From the NCBI GenBank assembly GCA_965539935.1, contig CBETVX010000001.1:52861-116860 (forward strand): DNA of 64,000 bases, given 5' to 3'. The position numbers were made by a program, and so were the translations under genes. The notes below the pieces were generated by a model that saw nothing but the letters and a program-made list of their open reading frames with translations, did no database searches and had not been told where the DNA came from. The stretch's first letter is position 1, and the number at the start of each line of letters is the position of its first letter. Shown in pieces: positions 1 through 9,221 of the stretch. The stretch comes from CBETVX01 sp965539935 (GTDB lineage: Bacteria; Bacillota; Clostridia; Peptostreptococcales; Caminicellaceae).

Positions 1-96
1 TCATAATAAAGATGCCTATCTAATTTTTATTCATCTACATTCCTCCTCCTTCTTGATCTCCCAGGATCAAATTAAAGGTTGCTAAATATATTTGCA

Positions 97-131
97 AAAT
101 AAAAACCTTCTTTACCATGAGATAAAGAAGG
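97..131 (-). terminator. Intrinsic terminator of the small RNA
   Basis: A 10-bp perfect stem (105-114 with 122-131) with a 7-base loop is followed on the minus strand by a U-rich tract. Beyond it, at 54-69, lies a second small hairpin (TGATC/GATCA), and then a strong Shine-Dalgarno-like GGAGGAGG that leads only to a 4-codon frame. Any gene it serves would be outside the window. Confidence 0.85.
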
Positions 132-245
132 TCTAATTAACTATATCGGCTTTAAGAATCCATAGGCATACATACCTATATCAGCCCTTAATCCTACCTT
201 GTTAACCTCACGGGGTTAATTTAAAGGTTATTCTATTGAGTTCTC
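97..245 (-). ncRNA. Stand-alone structured small RNA, class not recognised
   Basis: A transcript of about 149 nt is bounded by a consensus promoter (252-280, minus) and an intrinsic terminator (97-131, minus). Read on the minus strand it has a perfect 6-bp hairpin TTAACC/GGTTAA with loop CCGTGA (near 214-231), extended by an outer ACCTT/AAGGT pairing. A second arm, ATAGG/CCTAT, is enclosed by GGC/GCC. There is no usable reading frame. I looked for the signatures of SRP RNA, tmRNA, 6S RNA, T-box, cobalamin, SAM, TPP and purine riboswitches and did not see them. The stand-alone layout recalls the clostridial raiA-motif RNA, but I cannot confirm that from memory. Confidence 0.6.
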
Positions 246-251
246 CATGTA

Positions 252-280
252 ATGTTAACATGAATATTAAACAATGTCAA
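252..280 (-). promoter_or_regulatory. Sigma-A promoter of the minus-strand small RNA
   Basis: On the minus strand there is a perfect -35 TTGACA (275-280), a 17-base spacer and a -10 TAACAT (252-257). Transcription would start near 245, just before the structured RNA. The promoter is divergent from the tRNA promoter at 325-353, with about 45 bases between the two -35 boxes. Confidence 0.75.
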
Positions 281-324
281 TTAGACTATAAAAAAAATAA
301 TATTTTTTGAAAACCCCATTTGTA

Positions 325-353
325 TTGACAGTTTTTTAAATATATGTTATAAC
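325..353 (+). promoter_or_regulatory. Sigma-A promoter of tRNA-Ser
   Basis: -35 TTGACA at 325-330, 17-base spacer, -10 TATAAC at 348-353. It points at the tRNA gene about 80 bases downstream. Confidence 0.75.
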
Positions 354-435
354 ATAATTACTTCAAAAAAATATTATTTAGAGAACTTTTTTAATTATTG
401 AAATGGGTAATGATAGTTACAGTAGATTTCTATTT

Positions 436-529
436 GGAGAAGTACTCAAGTAGGCTGAAGAGGACGGTTTGCTAAACCGTTAGATCGGATTACTCCGGTG
501 CGCGGGTTCGAATCCCGCCTTCTCCGCCA
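436..529 (+). tRNA. tRNA-Ser(GCU)
   Basis: A 94-base class II tRNA. The 7-bp acceptor GGAGAAG/CTTCTCC (436-442 with 519-525) is followed by a G discriminator and an encoded CCA. The anticodon stem ACGGT/ACCGT carries loop TTGCTAA with anticodon GCT at 471-473, which reads AGC/AGU serine codons. The long variable arm contains a CGGATTACTCCG hairpin, as expected for serine tRNA, and the T loop GGTTCGAATCC is intact. Confidence 0.97.
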
Positions 530-536
530 ATAATTA

Positions 537-566
537 AACTCACCTTATGCAAGGTGAGTTTTGTTT
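537..566 (+). terminator. Terminator after tRNA-Ser
   Basis: A 10-bp perfect stem, AACTCACCTT/AAGGTGAGTT, with an ATGC loop and a following TTGTTT tract, directly after the tRNA. Confidence 0.9.
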
Positions 567-672
567 ATTTTATAAGTTTCCATGGTATTTTTATAACAAA
601 TATATAATAATAGTGTTATATAGTTATATTATTATTAATATAAAATACTTATAGTTAGATAGTGGTGAGAAA

Positions 673-2229
673 ATGGTTAGATTATCTAAAAAAGTAATAT
701 CATCAACTATAGTCCTAACGGTTGTAGTCATTATCATTTTATTTGCAGGATATGAGGTGGCTTTTAATGATGCAATCAGTGGATATTTAGATTGGATAGG
801 TAAACTTTTCGGTATTATCTTTACCATATACTCAATTTTTATTGGAATAGTTATATTTTTTGAAAATAAAGATCCATCAAAAACAATATCATGGCTTCTA
901 ATACTGTTTTTAGTTCCTGTAGTAGGATTTATACTATACATACTCTTTGGTCAGAATTTCAGGAAAAAAAAGATTTTTCAAAAAAAGAAAGATATCGATA
1001 CGGAAATCATTGAAGAAATTGTTAATTGGCAAAAAGAAATGTTAAAAACTATTGATCTATTTGATAACGATGAATGTTTAGTAAAATCAAAGCTAATTGG
1101 ATTGCTACTAAAAAATTCAAATGCTCCCTTTACTATAAACAATAGGACAAAAATTTTAACCAATGGAGAAAATACATTTAATTCAATAATAGAAGAACTG
1201 AAAAAGGCTAAGCACCACATACATATGGAATATTTTATTATTAGAAGTGATAATCTAGGTAATAAAATCAAGGATATTTTAATTAAAAAAGCTAAGGAAG
1301 GTGTAGAAGTTAGAATTATATATGATAGCGTTGGATGTTGGAAATTAAATAGAGAATATATTGAATCCTTAGAAGGGGCAGGGGCAGAAGTTCATCCATT
1401 CTTTCCAGTAATATTTCCTGTATTAAGTAGAGAACTTAATTATAGAAATCATAGAAAAATAGTTGTCATAGATGGCAAAGTAGGTTTTTTAGGAGGACTA
1501 AATATAGGTGATGAATATTTAGGTAAAAATAAAAAACTTGGATTTTGGCGGGATACCCATATGAAAATAGAAGGTGAAGCAGTCTATATACTTCAGAATA
1601 TATTTTTAAAGGACTGGAGCTTTGTTTCAAAGAAAAGTATATCAAGTATGGATTATTATCCAAAACTCGACCATTATGGAGAAGAACTGATTCAAATAAC
1701 TACTTCTGGACCAGATTCTGAGTGGGAATCTATACTACAGGCCTACTTTACCATGATATCTACCGCAGAAGAAAAAATATGGATTACTACACCATATCTA
1801 GTACCCGATGAGAGTATTATGATGGCACTTAAGGTAGCAGCCCTAAGTGGAGTAGATGTTAGAATAATAATACCTAGCAAACCAGACCATTTTTTAGTTT
1901 ATTGGGCATCCAGGTCTAATATTGAAGAATTATTGAAGGCAGGGGTTAGAATATACTGTTATAAAAATGGATTCATACATAGTAAAGTTTTATTGGTAGA
2001 TGGAATCGGTGGCTCAATAGGTACTGCAAACCTAGATATGAGAAGCCTTAAAATTAACTTTGAAGTAAATGCCTTTGTGTATGATGTGAATGTGGTTAAA
2101 AGGCTAGAAGATGATTTTATTGATGACTTAAATGGCAGTAAGGAAGTAATATTAGAAGAACATCTAAATAGAAAAAAACATGAAAGATTTTTAGAATCTT
2201 TAGGTAGGTTATTATCGCCATTATTATAG
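673..2229 (+). CDS. cls: Cardiolipin synthase
   Basis: Membrane phospholipase-D superfamily enzyme that joins two phosphatidylglycerol molecules into cardiolipin and glycerol. The 518 residues are typical of bacterial Cls. Three hydrophobic segments lie in the first about 95 residues (near 11-31, 42-62, 72-92), followed by two HKD catalytic motifs: HRKIVVID starting at His260 and HSKVLLVD starting at His436. Both His/Lys/Asp sets are intact. The ATG start follows a modest GTGAG-type ribosome site. It stands 80 bases before lspA in the same direction; I saw no terminator between them, so cotranscription is possible. Confidence 0.95.
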   Translation: MVRLSKKVISSTIVLTVVVIIILFAGYEVAFNDAISGYLDWIGKLFGIIFTIYSIFIGIVIFFENKDPSKTISWLLILFLVPVVGFILYILFGQNFRKKKIFQKKKDIDTEIIEEIVNWQKEMLKTIDLFDNDECLVKSKLIGLLLKNSNAPFTINNRTKILTNGENTFNSIIEELKKAKHHIHMEYFIIRSDNLGNKIKDILIKKAKEGVEVRIIYDSVGCWKLNREYIESLEGAGAEVHPFFPVIFPVLSRELNYRNHRKIVVIDGKVGFLGGLNIGDEYLGKNKKLGFWRDTHMKIEGEAVYILQNIFLKDWSFVSKKSISSMDYYPKLDHYGEELIQITTSGPDSEWESILQAYFTMISTAEEKIWITTPYLVPDESIMMALKVAALSGVDVRIIIPSKPDHFLVYWASRSNIEELLKAGVRIYCYKNGFIHSKVLLVDGIGGSIGTANLDMRSLKINFEVNAFVYDVNVVKRLEDDFIDDLNGSKEVILEEHLNRKKHERFLESLGRLLSPLL

Positions 2230-2309
2230 AGCATACCATGAAGGTAGTAAAAAGACTTAAACTATGCTAAAATATATAGGATAAATTGAATATAAATGGA
2301 GGAAAATAA

Positions 2310-2762
2310 ATGTTTTATGTATTAGCAATAGGATTAATAGTTGTCTTTGATCAAATAAGCAAGTATTTTGCTATGAAGTATTTGACCAAGATAGATACAT
2401 ACCCCATTATAGAAAATGTATTTCACTTAACCTATAGGGAAAATACAGGGGCTGCCTTTAGTATGCTTAGGGATAGACAGACATTTTTAATTATAATGAC
2501 ATCTATTGTTGTGGTGATTTTAATTATATATCTATTTAAAGTAATGAAAAATAAAAGCTCTATTTACTTAAAATTACCTTTGATTTTTATAATTGGAGGG
2601 GCCATAGGAAACCTTATTGATAGAGTAAGACTTAACTATGTCATTGACTTTTTAGACTTCACACTAATAAATTATCCTGTTTTCAATATTGCAGACTCAT
2701 TCATAGTAGTTGGGTCAATAATTTTGGCCTATGGAGTCATATTTAAAGGAGTAGAGATATAA
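2310..2762 (+). CDS. lspA: Lipoprotein signal peptidase II
   Basis: Integral-membrane aspartyl protease that removes signal peptides from diacylglyceryl-modified prolipoproteins, such as the PPIase lipoprotein at 25648. It has 150 residues and four hydrophobic segments. The two catalytic aspartates are visible as Asp104 (NLIDR motif) and Asp129 (NIADS motif), with the conserved NTGAAFS stretch near residue 49. The start is supported by GGAGG seven bases upstream. Immediately downstream is a strong bidirectional terminator, and the next gene is convergent. Confidence 0.97.
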   Translation: MFYVLAIGLIVVFDQISKYFAMKYLTKIDTYPIIENVFHLTYRENTGAAFSMLRDRQTFLIIMTSIVVVILIIYLFKVMKNKSSIYLKLPLIFIIGGAIGNLIDRVRLNYVIDFLDFTLINYPVFNIADSFIVVGSIILAYGVIFKGVEI

Positions 2763-2763
2763 A

Positions 2764-2790
2764 ACTGGGGCATTAATGCCCCAGTTTTTT
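2764..2790. terminator. Bidirectional terminator between lspA and the aminotransferase
   Basis: The near-perfect palindrome ACTGGGGCATT/AATGCCCCAGT is flanked by T6 on the plus side and AAAA on the other. It can end both convergent genes. Confidence 0.9.
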
Positions 2791-2817
2791 GTGTTAGAAT
2801 ATTAAAAGTTGTCATCT

Positions 2818-4062
2818 TTATTTATTAAGTGCCTTTAGTATTAATTCAGGTGCTTTAGCACATTTTTCTTTAGAAACAGAACATGGTGTAAATCTAATGC
2901 CTTTACTTAGTGGTACTACAAATACATTATCTTCTTTTAATTTTTTTGCTATATCATCGGGATTATCACATGGTACAGATATAAAGAATCCAGCCTTATA
3001 AGGACAAATTTTAAGTCCTACCCTAGTGGCAGATTCTAAGAATGCCTTGCCTCTATCTTCTAACATTTTTCTAAGTTCAAGTCTTTCACTATCTACTTTT
3101 GCTAGGAGGTCCTTGTTATTGAATATTTCTGCTAAAACCTTCATAGCGCATCTAGTTCCGTTAGACCAAACACCTCGATTAGAAAACTGGCCTACATTAA
3201 CAAATTCTTCTGCAACTGATTTACTAGATGTTACACAAATCATTGCACCGCTTCTCAAACCATAAAGGGTATACCCCTTAGACATACTAAAGGCAATTAT
3301 AGTTAGTATATTTTCAGGTAGATTGCCAAATAACTTCATAAACCTTCTTGACTCATTAGTTTCTCCAGCAAAATCTAAATATGCCACATCGGAGAATAAA
3401 ATTATTTTTTTATTTTTATCCTTTGAAAGTTCTTTTAAAGTATCTATAACCATTTCCCATTCATTTAGCTCAAGGGTAAATCCCGTAGGGTTATGGGCGG
3501 GGGAATTAAGAAGAATAACTACTCTATCTTGGATTTTAAGTAGTTTTTGTAATTCCTCTCTAAAGCTATCAATATTAAAATTGTCATTTTCATCAAATAA
3601 CTTATATGTAGTTATTTTTCGACCATGTTCATTGGCGATAGTTTTATAGGGTCCCCAATACCAATCGGAAGTTAAAATATAATCTCCCATTTCAGAATAA
3701 TTCCAGATGGCATGACGAATAGCTCCAGAACCTCCAGGGGTGGCAATAGCTTTAATATATCCTTCAGGTGTACAGTTTCTAAAGGTAGCAGTTTTAATAG
3801 CTTCTAGATATTCTGGCAGTCCAGCAATAGGTGCATAGGCTGCTATTTCTTCATCCGATAGATTCCTAAGGGTATTCATAACAGAAGGCAGTACAAGTAG
3901 TTTACCATTATCATCTAAAAAGGCCCCAATGGTAGAGTTTATAACATTTTCAAAACCATATTTTTCAGCGGCTTTATTAGCCTCTCTATTAGCTCCAAAA
4001 ATTTTATCTTCGTTAACAGGTCTTTTGGAGTGGGCCGCTACCATAGAAAAATTAGTGTTCAA
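2818..4062 (-). CDS. PLP-dependent class I/II aminotransferase
   Basis: Fold-type I aminotransferase, probably acting on an aromatic or acidic amino acid with 2-oxoglutarate; the substrate cannot be fixed from sequence. The SMSKGYTLYGLR motif carries the PLP lysine at Lys262, and the NSPAHNPTG motif and a C-terminal arginine (GIRFTP) are present, so the enzyme looks intact. The frame extends to an ATG at 4077, but that ATGGGAGG is itself the Shine-Dalgarno site; TTG at 4062, seven bases after GGAGG, is the likely start (414 aa). The gene is followed on its own strand by an exporter gene pointing towards it from about 80 bases upstream. Confidence 0.88.
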   Translation of the reverse strand: MNTNFSMVAAHSKRPVNEDKIFGANREANKAAEKYGFENVINSTIGAFLDDNGKLLVLPSVMNTLRNLSDEEIAAYAPIAGLPEYLEAIKTATFRNCTPEGYIKAIATPGGSGAIRHAIWNYSEMGDYILTSDWYWGPYKTIANEHGRKITTYKLFDENDNFNIDSFREELQKLLKIQDRVVILLNSPAHNPTGFTLELNEWEMVIDTLKELSKDKNKKIILFSDVAYLDFAGETNESRRFMKLFGNLPENILTIIAFSMSKGYTLYGLRSGAMICVTSSKSVAEEFVNVGQFSNRGVWSNGTRCAMKVLAEIFNNKDLLAKVDSERLELRKMLEDRGKAFLESATRVGLKICPYKAGFFISVPCDNPDDIAKKLKEDNVFVVPLSKGIRFTPCSVSKEKCAKAPELILKALNK

Positions 4063-4143
4063 AATAAAACCTCCCATTCTTTAGAATTTTTTAATTATAC
4101 TAACAATTATAACATAATCTCCAGAGGTTTAAGTTATCTTAAA

Positions 4144-5004
4144 CTAATTAGTATCTTCTGACTCCTGATTATTAGACATATAGTTTATAATTCCAGCTAA
4201 AATGATAAATACTCCACCTATGATACTTAGTAAATCTGGGAATTCATTCCAAACAATTATACCTATAATAGTGGAAAAAATAATATTCATATAGCCGTAG
4301 ATTGCTACTTGAGATGCGGGAGCATATCTATAGCCAGTAGTCATTAAGATTTGAGCAGTTGTGGCAGCACATCCTATTAATAATAGAATTAGTAAAGTAT
4401 TCCCAGAGGGCAAACTATATCCTCCCGATAACATGAAGGGGAGAGAAGTTACTGAGGAAAAGAGACAGAAGAAAAAAACTATTGCCTCAGGGTCAGCATA
4501 TTTTCTAAGCTCTCTTATTATGGTATAGGCGGCAGCTGCAAATATAGCAGAGGATAAACCTATTAGATAGGGTATAATAGTAAAATTAAACTGAGGCTTT
4601 ATTACAAAACCTGCTCCTATTATTGCTAGAATAATTGCATATATTTGTAATTTGTTTATCTCTTCCTTTAAGAATATTACAGAAAATATAATTACTAAAA
4701 AAGGAGACATTTTATTTAAAAGAACAGCATCACTAAGGGGAAGTTTAGGTATGGAATAAAAGTATGCTCCTACTCCCAATAGTCCAAAAACTGAACGCAT
4801 TATCAGCAATTTAACATTTGAACCCAAAAAGCTTTTTTTCTTTTTAAGGATAATTGCTCCCATTAATATAACTCCAATTATATTTCTAAAGAATATTTTT
4901 TCAGCAAGTGGTACATTAGGTACAGCTTTAACAAAAGCAGCCATTAGTGCAAAAAAGAAAGAAGATAGTAAAATAAATACTATTCCTTTAGTAAGTTGTT
5001 TCAT
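4144..5004 (-). CDS. EamA/DMT-family transporter
   Basis: Ten-helix drug/metabolite transporter of 286 residues built from two EamA repeats; the second begins around residue 145. Members export amino acids, nucleosides or other metabolites, and the substrate here is unknown. The longer frame from GTG at 5013 includes the GAGGTG ribosome site, so ATG at 5004 is preferred. Its proximity to the aminotransferase, same strand and about 80 bases apart, hints at a role with an amino acid or 2-oxo acid, but that is inference. Confidence 0.85.
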   Translation of the reverse strand: MKQLTKGIVFILLSSFFFALMAAFVKAVPNVPLAEKIFFRNIIGVILMGAIILKKKKSFLGSNVKLLIMRSVFGLLGVGAYFYSIPKLPLSDAVLLNKMSPFLVIIFSVIFLKEEINKLQIYAIILAIIGAGFVIKPQFNFTIIPYLIGLSSAIFAAAAYTIIRELRKYADPEAIVFFFCLFSSVTSLPFMLSGGYSLPSGNTLLILLLIGCAATTAQILMTTGYRYAPASQVAIYGYMNIIFSTIIGIIVWNEFPDLLSIIGGVFIILAGIINYMSNNQESEDTN

Positions 5005-5186
5005 AAATATCACCTCGTTATATTTAGATTATTATGTCACCAATGCTTGTAATTATGATTATATATTTTTTAAAGATAGAGATAAATAAATATTACCAAA
5101 AATTAAGTAATTAGCAAAGAATCTTGAGATATATTGTTTGTCAGTAGATTTAGATTATTATTGCGGGTAATTTATTTAAGGTTTTA

Positions 5187-5217
5187 TAAAAAAAGAAACC
5201 GATGCTTAGTCGGTTTC
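5187..5217 (-). terminator. Terminator of the MBL-fold hydrolase gene
   Basis: The 8-bp stem GAAACCGA/TCGGTTTC (5195-5202 with 5210-5217) is followed on the minus strand by a run of U from the A7 at 5188-5194. Confidence 0.88.
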
Positions 5218-5223
5218 TAATTA

Positions 5224-5901
5224 TTATAAAGAATATTCATCATGGGGTTCTAAAATAACTACATCGGCAGAGGCTGCTTTAGTTTTGAATTCTTCTGGAG
5301 AAGCCTTTAATACAGGTAGAGTATTGTAGTGCATAGGGATTACTACCTTAGGTTTAATAAATTCTACTGCCCTTGCTGCATCGTCTATGTCCATGGTGAA
5401 GGTACCACCAATTGGAAGTAAAGCTACATCAATATTCTCAGACTGAAGCAATTTCATATCCATAGTTAAACCAGTGTCTCCGGCATGATATATTTTCTTT
5501 CCCTCTACTTCTATTACAAAGCCACAGGGGTTACCGCCATATATAATTCCTTCAGAAGTTTGTATTCCTGATCCATGTAGGGCAGGAGTCATCTTTACCT
5601 TACCAAAATCAAACTTAGTTCTTCCTCCTATATGCATTGGGTAAGATTTCACATTTTGATCCTCAAGATAAAGGGAGATTTCAAAATTAGTTATCACAGT
5701 AGCACCAGTTCTTTTAGCAATATCTATTGTATCCCCAAGATGATCTCCATGACCATGGGTTACAAATATGTAGTCCAAATTCTTAAAATTATCAGGAGAA
5801 ATATTAGCCTTTGGATTTCCAGTTATAAAGGGATCGATCAGAAACTTATAACTTCCAGATTCCAAATAAAAAGCTGCATGACCTAAAAATCTTAATTTCA
5901 T
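5224..5901 (-). CDS. Metal-dependent hydrolase, MBL fold (UPF0173/YtkL type)
   Basis: Cytoplasmic metallo-beta-lactamase-fold protein of 225 residues, the length of the UPF0173 family. The zinc motif THGHGDH lies at residues 48-54, a further HAGDTG motif is near residue 140, and a late histidine follows in PMHYNT. The family has no firmly established substrate. GGAGTG precedes the ATG by a good distance. The gene begins only four bases after the upstream nhaC gene stops, so the two are almost certainly one operon and its ribosome site sits in the nhaC end. Confidence 0.88.
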   Translation of the reverse strand: MKLRFLGHAAFYLESGSYKFLIDPFITGNPKANISPDNFKNLDYIFVTHGHGDHLGDTIDIAKRTGATVITNFEISLYLEDQNVKSYPMHIGGRTKFDFGKVKMTPALHGSGIQTSEGIIYGGNPCGFVIEVEGKKIYHAGDTGLTMDMKLLQSENIDVALLPIGGTFTMDIDDAARAVEFIKPKVVIPMHYNTLPVLKASPEEFKTKAASADVVILEPHDEYSL

Positions 5902-5905
5902 ATTA

Positions 5906-7270
5906 TCACTCCTTAATCGCTTTATTATTTTTAATATATGGATATATAAAAGTAATTATAGGCAAAAGATAACACAAAAATGCAAAGGGCACATATTTAA
6001 GGGCAGAAATCCCCATTATTGCAGAGACTAATATGGCATTTACATTCCAGGGGATTAATGGCACAATTATAATTCCTGTGTCTGAGATGGTTCTAGCCAG
6101 TATATTTTTAGATACCCCTTGTTTATCATATATCCCCCTTAGATATTGACCGGGAATAATTGATGATAAAGTTTGATTGCAAGTTATTAATGTTATTATC
6201 ATTGATAAAATAGAGGTTTTAAAAATTAAATCTTTAAAACTTACAATACCCTTTGAAAACTTATTGATTAGAGGTTCAATCATACCTGTACCATCTAATA
6301 TACCATTTAAGGCTGTAGACAGAATTATTACTAGAACTACATTAATCATAGATATTAAACCACCCCCCGATACAAATTCAGCAATTTCAGGGTTTACTGG
6401 AGTATATCCGTAAATTGCAATATTAAACAAAGAGCTTATTAAACCGCCATTGGCAAATAAATAGATTAATGTGCTGCTAATTAGTCCTAGTGTAATACTC
6501 TTTATAATAGATAGCCTAAAAGCGACAGAAGATATTAAAATAATAAGTGGAGGTAACAGAGATAAATAGGATATGGAAAAATTCATAAGTAATGTTTCCT
6601 GAAGATATTTTATGTTTTCAAAATCATAGGCACTACTAATAAATCTATTTCCTATGAACCAATAAATTATTGAAGATATGGCTATGACGGGGATAGTGGT
6701 TACAGCCATATTTCTAATATTATCGATAATATTCGTTTCAGTCATAACTGCAGTAAGGTTAGCACTACTGGACATGGGGGAAGTACGGTCCCCTAAGTAA
6801 GAACCTGATACTATTGCACCTACCAATGGAGGAAGTGGGACTCCAAAACCGATGCCTAAACTTAAAAATACAGTTCCTACGGTACTTACCGTTCCTAAAG
6901 CTGTTCCAAGAACCATGGATATTATAGAACATACTATGAAGGCAGCCAAAATAATATTACTTCCAGCTAAATACTTAAATCCATAGTATATCATAGCTGG
7001 AATAGTGCCGCTGGCCATCCATAGGCTTATTAGCATACCAATTAAACAAAGCATAACTAAAACTGTAAATACTCCCTTTATTCCAGACCACATCATCATA
7101 TATACAGATTTAGGGCTATATCTATTTATTAGTGATATAATACTTACTACAATAAGACCTACTAAAAGACCCCAAAAAATATCTAATTTGGTTAAAATAC
7201 ATAGTGTTATTGCAAATAGAGTAATAGTAATTGTAATATACGTATACTTAATATTTATTGTGTGCTCCAC
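5906..7270 (-). CDS. NhaC-type Na+/H+ antiporter
   Basis: Polytopic membrane protein of 454 residues from the NhaC/MleN family, which exchanges external protons for internal sodium; some members couple this to organic acid exchange. It has around twelve hydrophobic segments and the family signatures GSYLGDRTSPMS and NLTAVMTET near residues 150-175. The longer frame starts at TTG 7285, but GGAGG lies inside it, and GTG at 7270 sits eight bases after that site. It forms an operon with the MBL hydrolase. Its paralogue lies just upstream, separated by a terminator. Confidence 0.88.
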   Translation of the reverse strand: MEHTINIKYTYITITITLFAITLCILTKLDIFWGLLVGLIVVSIISLINRYSPKSVYMMMWSGIKGVFTVLVMLCLIGMLISLWMASGTIPAMIYYGFKYLAGSNIILAAFIVCSIISMVLGTALGTVSTVGTVFLSLGIGFGVPLPPLVGAIVSGSYLGDRTSPMSSSANLTAVMTETNIIDNIRNMAVTTIPVIAISSIIYWFIGNRFISSAYDFENIKYLQETLLMNFSISYLSLLPPLIILISSVAFRLSIIKSITLGLISSTLIYLFANGGLISSLFNIAIYGYTPVNPEIAEFVSGGGLISMINVVLVIILSTALNGILDGTGMIEPLINKFSKGIVSFKDLIFKTSILSMIITLITCNQTLSSIIPGQYLRGIYDKQGVSKNILARTISDTGIIIVPLIPWNVNAILVSAIMGISALKYVPFAFLCYLLPIITFIYPYIKNNKAIKE

Positions 7271-7356
7271 TGGTAATTCCTCCAAGAAAAGATATCCTAT
7301 TAGTAATTATAATATAATATCATTGTCAATCCAATATTTAACAATAAAATAAGAAA

Positions 7357-7392
7357 AATAAAAAACCCGGAAGTTTTCTCCGGGTTTTAAAA
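7357..7392. terminator. Terminator between the two nhaC genes
   Basis: AAAACCCGG (7362-7370) pairs with CCGGGTTTT (7380-7388) around a 9-base loop. The A-rich flank gives a U-rich tail on the minus strand, so it ends the upstream paralogue at 7401-8807. Confidence 0.88.
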
Positions 7393-7400
7393 AGTCAATA

Positions 7401-8807
7401 TTATGCCACTTCTCCAGTTTTTGTGTCTGAAACCTTTTCCATAGTAATTCCTGTGAATCCATAGAAAATAGATACTATAGGATTTAATATATTAAGGAAG
7501 GCATAGGGTGCATATGCAAATGGATGAACACCTAAGGTGCTATACATAAAGGCTCCACAAGTATTCCAAGGAATAAATGGAGAGGTTAATGTACCAGAAT
7601 CTTCTAAGGCCCTTGATAAGTTCTTAGGGTGTAATCCTAACTCATCATACATATTTTTATACATTCTTCCTGGGATAACTATTGAAAGATATTGGTCTCC
7701 AGCCACAAGGTTAGTACCAATACAAGTTAAGATTGTTGCTAATACCAGTGAACCTGTATTATTTGCAAAGGTAAGTATCTTAGCTGCAACGGCATTAAGC
7801 ATACCTGATTTCTCCATAACTCCACCGAAGCACATAGCACAAAGAATAAGGGAAATAGTCCACATCATGCTATCAAGACCACCACGGCTAAGAAGACTGT
7901 CTATGGCTTCTAAACCAGTTTCAGATGCATAACCATAGTGAGCAGAACCAATTATATCAGTCATTCCTGCACCTTGGAATATAGCGGCAAATAATCCACC
8001 AAGAACAGTACCACCTATAAGTCCTGGTATAGCAGGAACTTTCATAACAACCATTACAATAACGAGAACTGGAGGAATTAATAGAAGTGGTGAAATAGTA
8101 AATTGTTCTGATAATGTATTAAGCATAGTATTTATAGAATTTGTATCTAGGGATGAACCAGCGTATTTCATACCTAAAATTCCATATAATATAAGAGCGA
8201 TTAATAAACTTGGACCTGTAGTATAAATCATGTGTCTAATGTGATCAAATAGATCGGCACCTGACATTGCTGGTGCTAAGTTAGTAGTATCTGAAAGAGG
8301 TGACATTTTATCACCGAAGTAAGCTCCTGAAATTATTGCACCTGCAACTAATGGAAGAGGAATTCCAAGTCCTTGACCTATACCTATAAGTGCTATACCT
8401 ACTGTACCAGCAGTAGTCCATGAACTACCTGTTGCTAAGGATACTATACAACAAATTAAAGTAGTTGCTACTAAGAAAATACTTGGAGATATTATTTTAA
8501 GCCCATAATATATCATAGTAGGAACTACACCGGCTAGTATCCAAGTACCTATTACTGTACCAATAATTGCAAGTATAAGTATTGCTTGCATGGCCATGCC
8601 TATAGTTTCAACCATACCATCTTGTAGATCATTCCAAGATTGGCCTGAAGCAATTGCTACTATAGCGGCCACGGCAGCTGAAGCAATGATTGGTATATGC
8701 GGGTCACCGCCCCAAAATTGTAAAGTAAAAATAAGAGCAACAACTAAAAACAAAATAGGAATCATTGCTTTACCAAAAGATATTTGATTTACTTTTGGAT
8801 TTGTCAT
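7401..8807 (-). CDS. NhaC-type Na+/H+ antiporter
   Basis: Second NhaC paralogue, 468 residues. It keeps the family motifs GAYFGDKMSPLSDTTNL and, near the C-terminus, GDQYLSIVIPG, which match the neighbour at 5906. It is predicted to expel sodium at the expense of the proton gradient, or the reverse in an organism that makes a primary sodium gradient. GGGGG lies nine bases before the ATG. A terminator separates it from the downstream paralogue, so the two are regulated separately. Exchange of malate or lactate, as in MleN, is a possible alternative. Confidence 0.9.
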   Translation of the reverse strand: MTNPKVNQISFGKAMIPILFLVVALIFTLQFWGGDPHIPIIASAAVAAIVAIASGQSWNDLQDGMVETIGMAMQAILILAIIGTVIGTWILAGVVPTMIYYGLKIISPSIFLVATTLICCIVSLATGSSWTTAGTVGIALIGIGQGLGIPLPLVAGAIISGAYFGDKMSPLSDTTNLAPAMSGADLFDHIRHMIYTTGPSLLIALILYGILGMKYAGSSLDTNSINTMLNTLSEQFTISPLLLIPPVLVIVMVVMKVPAIPGLIGGTVLGGLFAAIFQGAGMTDIIGSAHYGYASETGLEAIDSLLSRGGLDSMMWTISLILCAMCFGGVMEKSGMLNAVAAKILTFANNTGSLVLATILTCIGTNLVAGDQYLSIVIPGRMYKNMYDELGLHPKNLSRALEDSGTLTSPFIPWNTCGAFMYSTLGVHPFAYAPYAFLNILNPIVSIFYGFTGITMEKVSDTKTGEVA

Positions 8808-9164
8808 AAATACATTTCCCCCTTTAATAATTTAATCTAATAAAATATTAGGACAGCTATTAGAATATAGCTAGTCTTAATTATAAATTATAGCACAAAA
8901 TATTCAGAGAATTCAATAAATAGGAAAAAATTTAATAATACTGAAAAAACATCCAGATGTGCTTCAAAGGATGTAAACTAATAAATATACATAGTATATA
9001 TTTTTGAATAGCATAAATAATAACAAAGAAATGATTCTTTAGAGTTATCTAAAAGGAAAAAAGAAAATTAATGCATTTGAATTTATATTAATACAAGAGA
9101 TAGTTTTTGTCAATATGAAATTTTATTAGAAGAATCAATTTAAATGTTTAAACACAAAAAAATA

Positions 9165-9193
9165 TTGACATTTCAGAACACAAGTGTTAAGAT
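9165..9193 (+). promoter_or_regulatory. Promoter of the lysine riboswitch-lysC unit
   Basis: -35 TTGACA (9165-9170), 17-base spacer, -10 TAAGAT (9188-9193); the transcript would start near 9200, shortly before the aptamer. In the remaining divergent spacer, 8808-9164, I see nothing beyond AT-rich DNA and the upstream region of the minus-strand nhaC gene. Confidence 0.7.
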
Positions 9194-9221
9194 ACATAAA
9201 AATGAATAAATATTCTGAGGT

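Noticed and set aside
1..96. Start of a gene on the minus strand after GGAGGAGG
   Set aside because: The only ATG at a good distance opens a four-codon frame; nothing can be called before the window edge.
97..245. SRP RNA or tmRNA next to tRNA-Ser
   Set aside because: The GGAAGCAGCC-type SRP core and any tmRNA tag frame or tRNA-like ends are absent.
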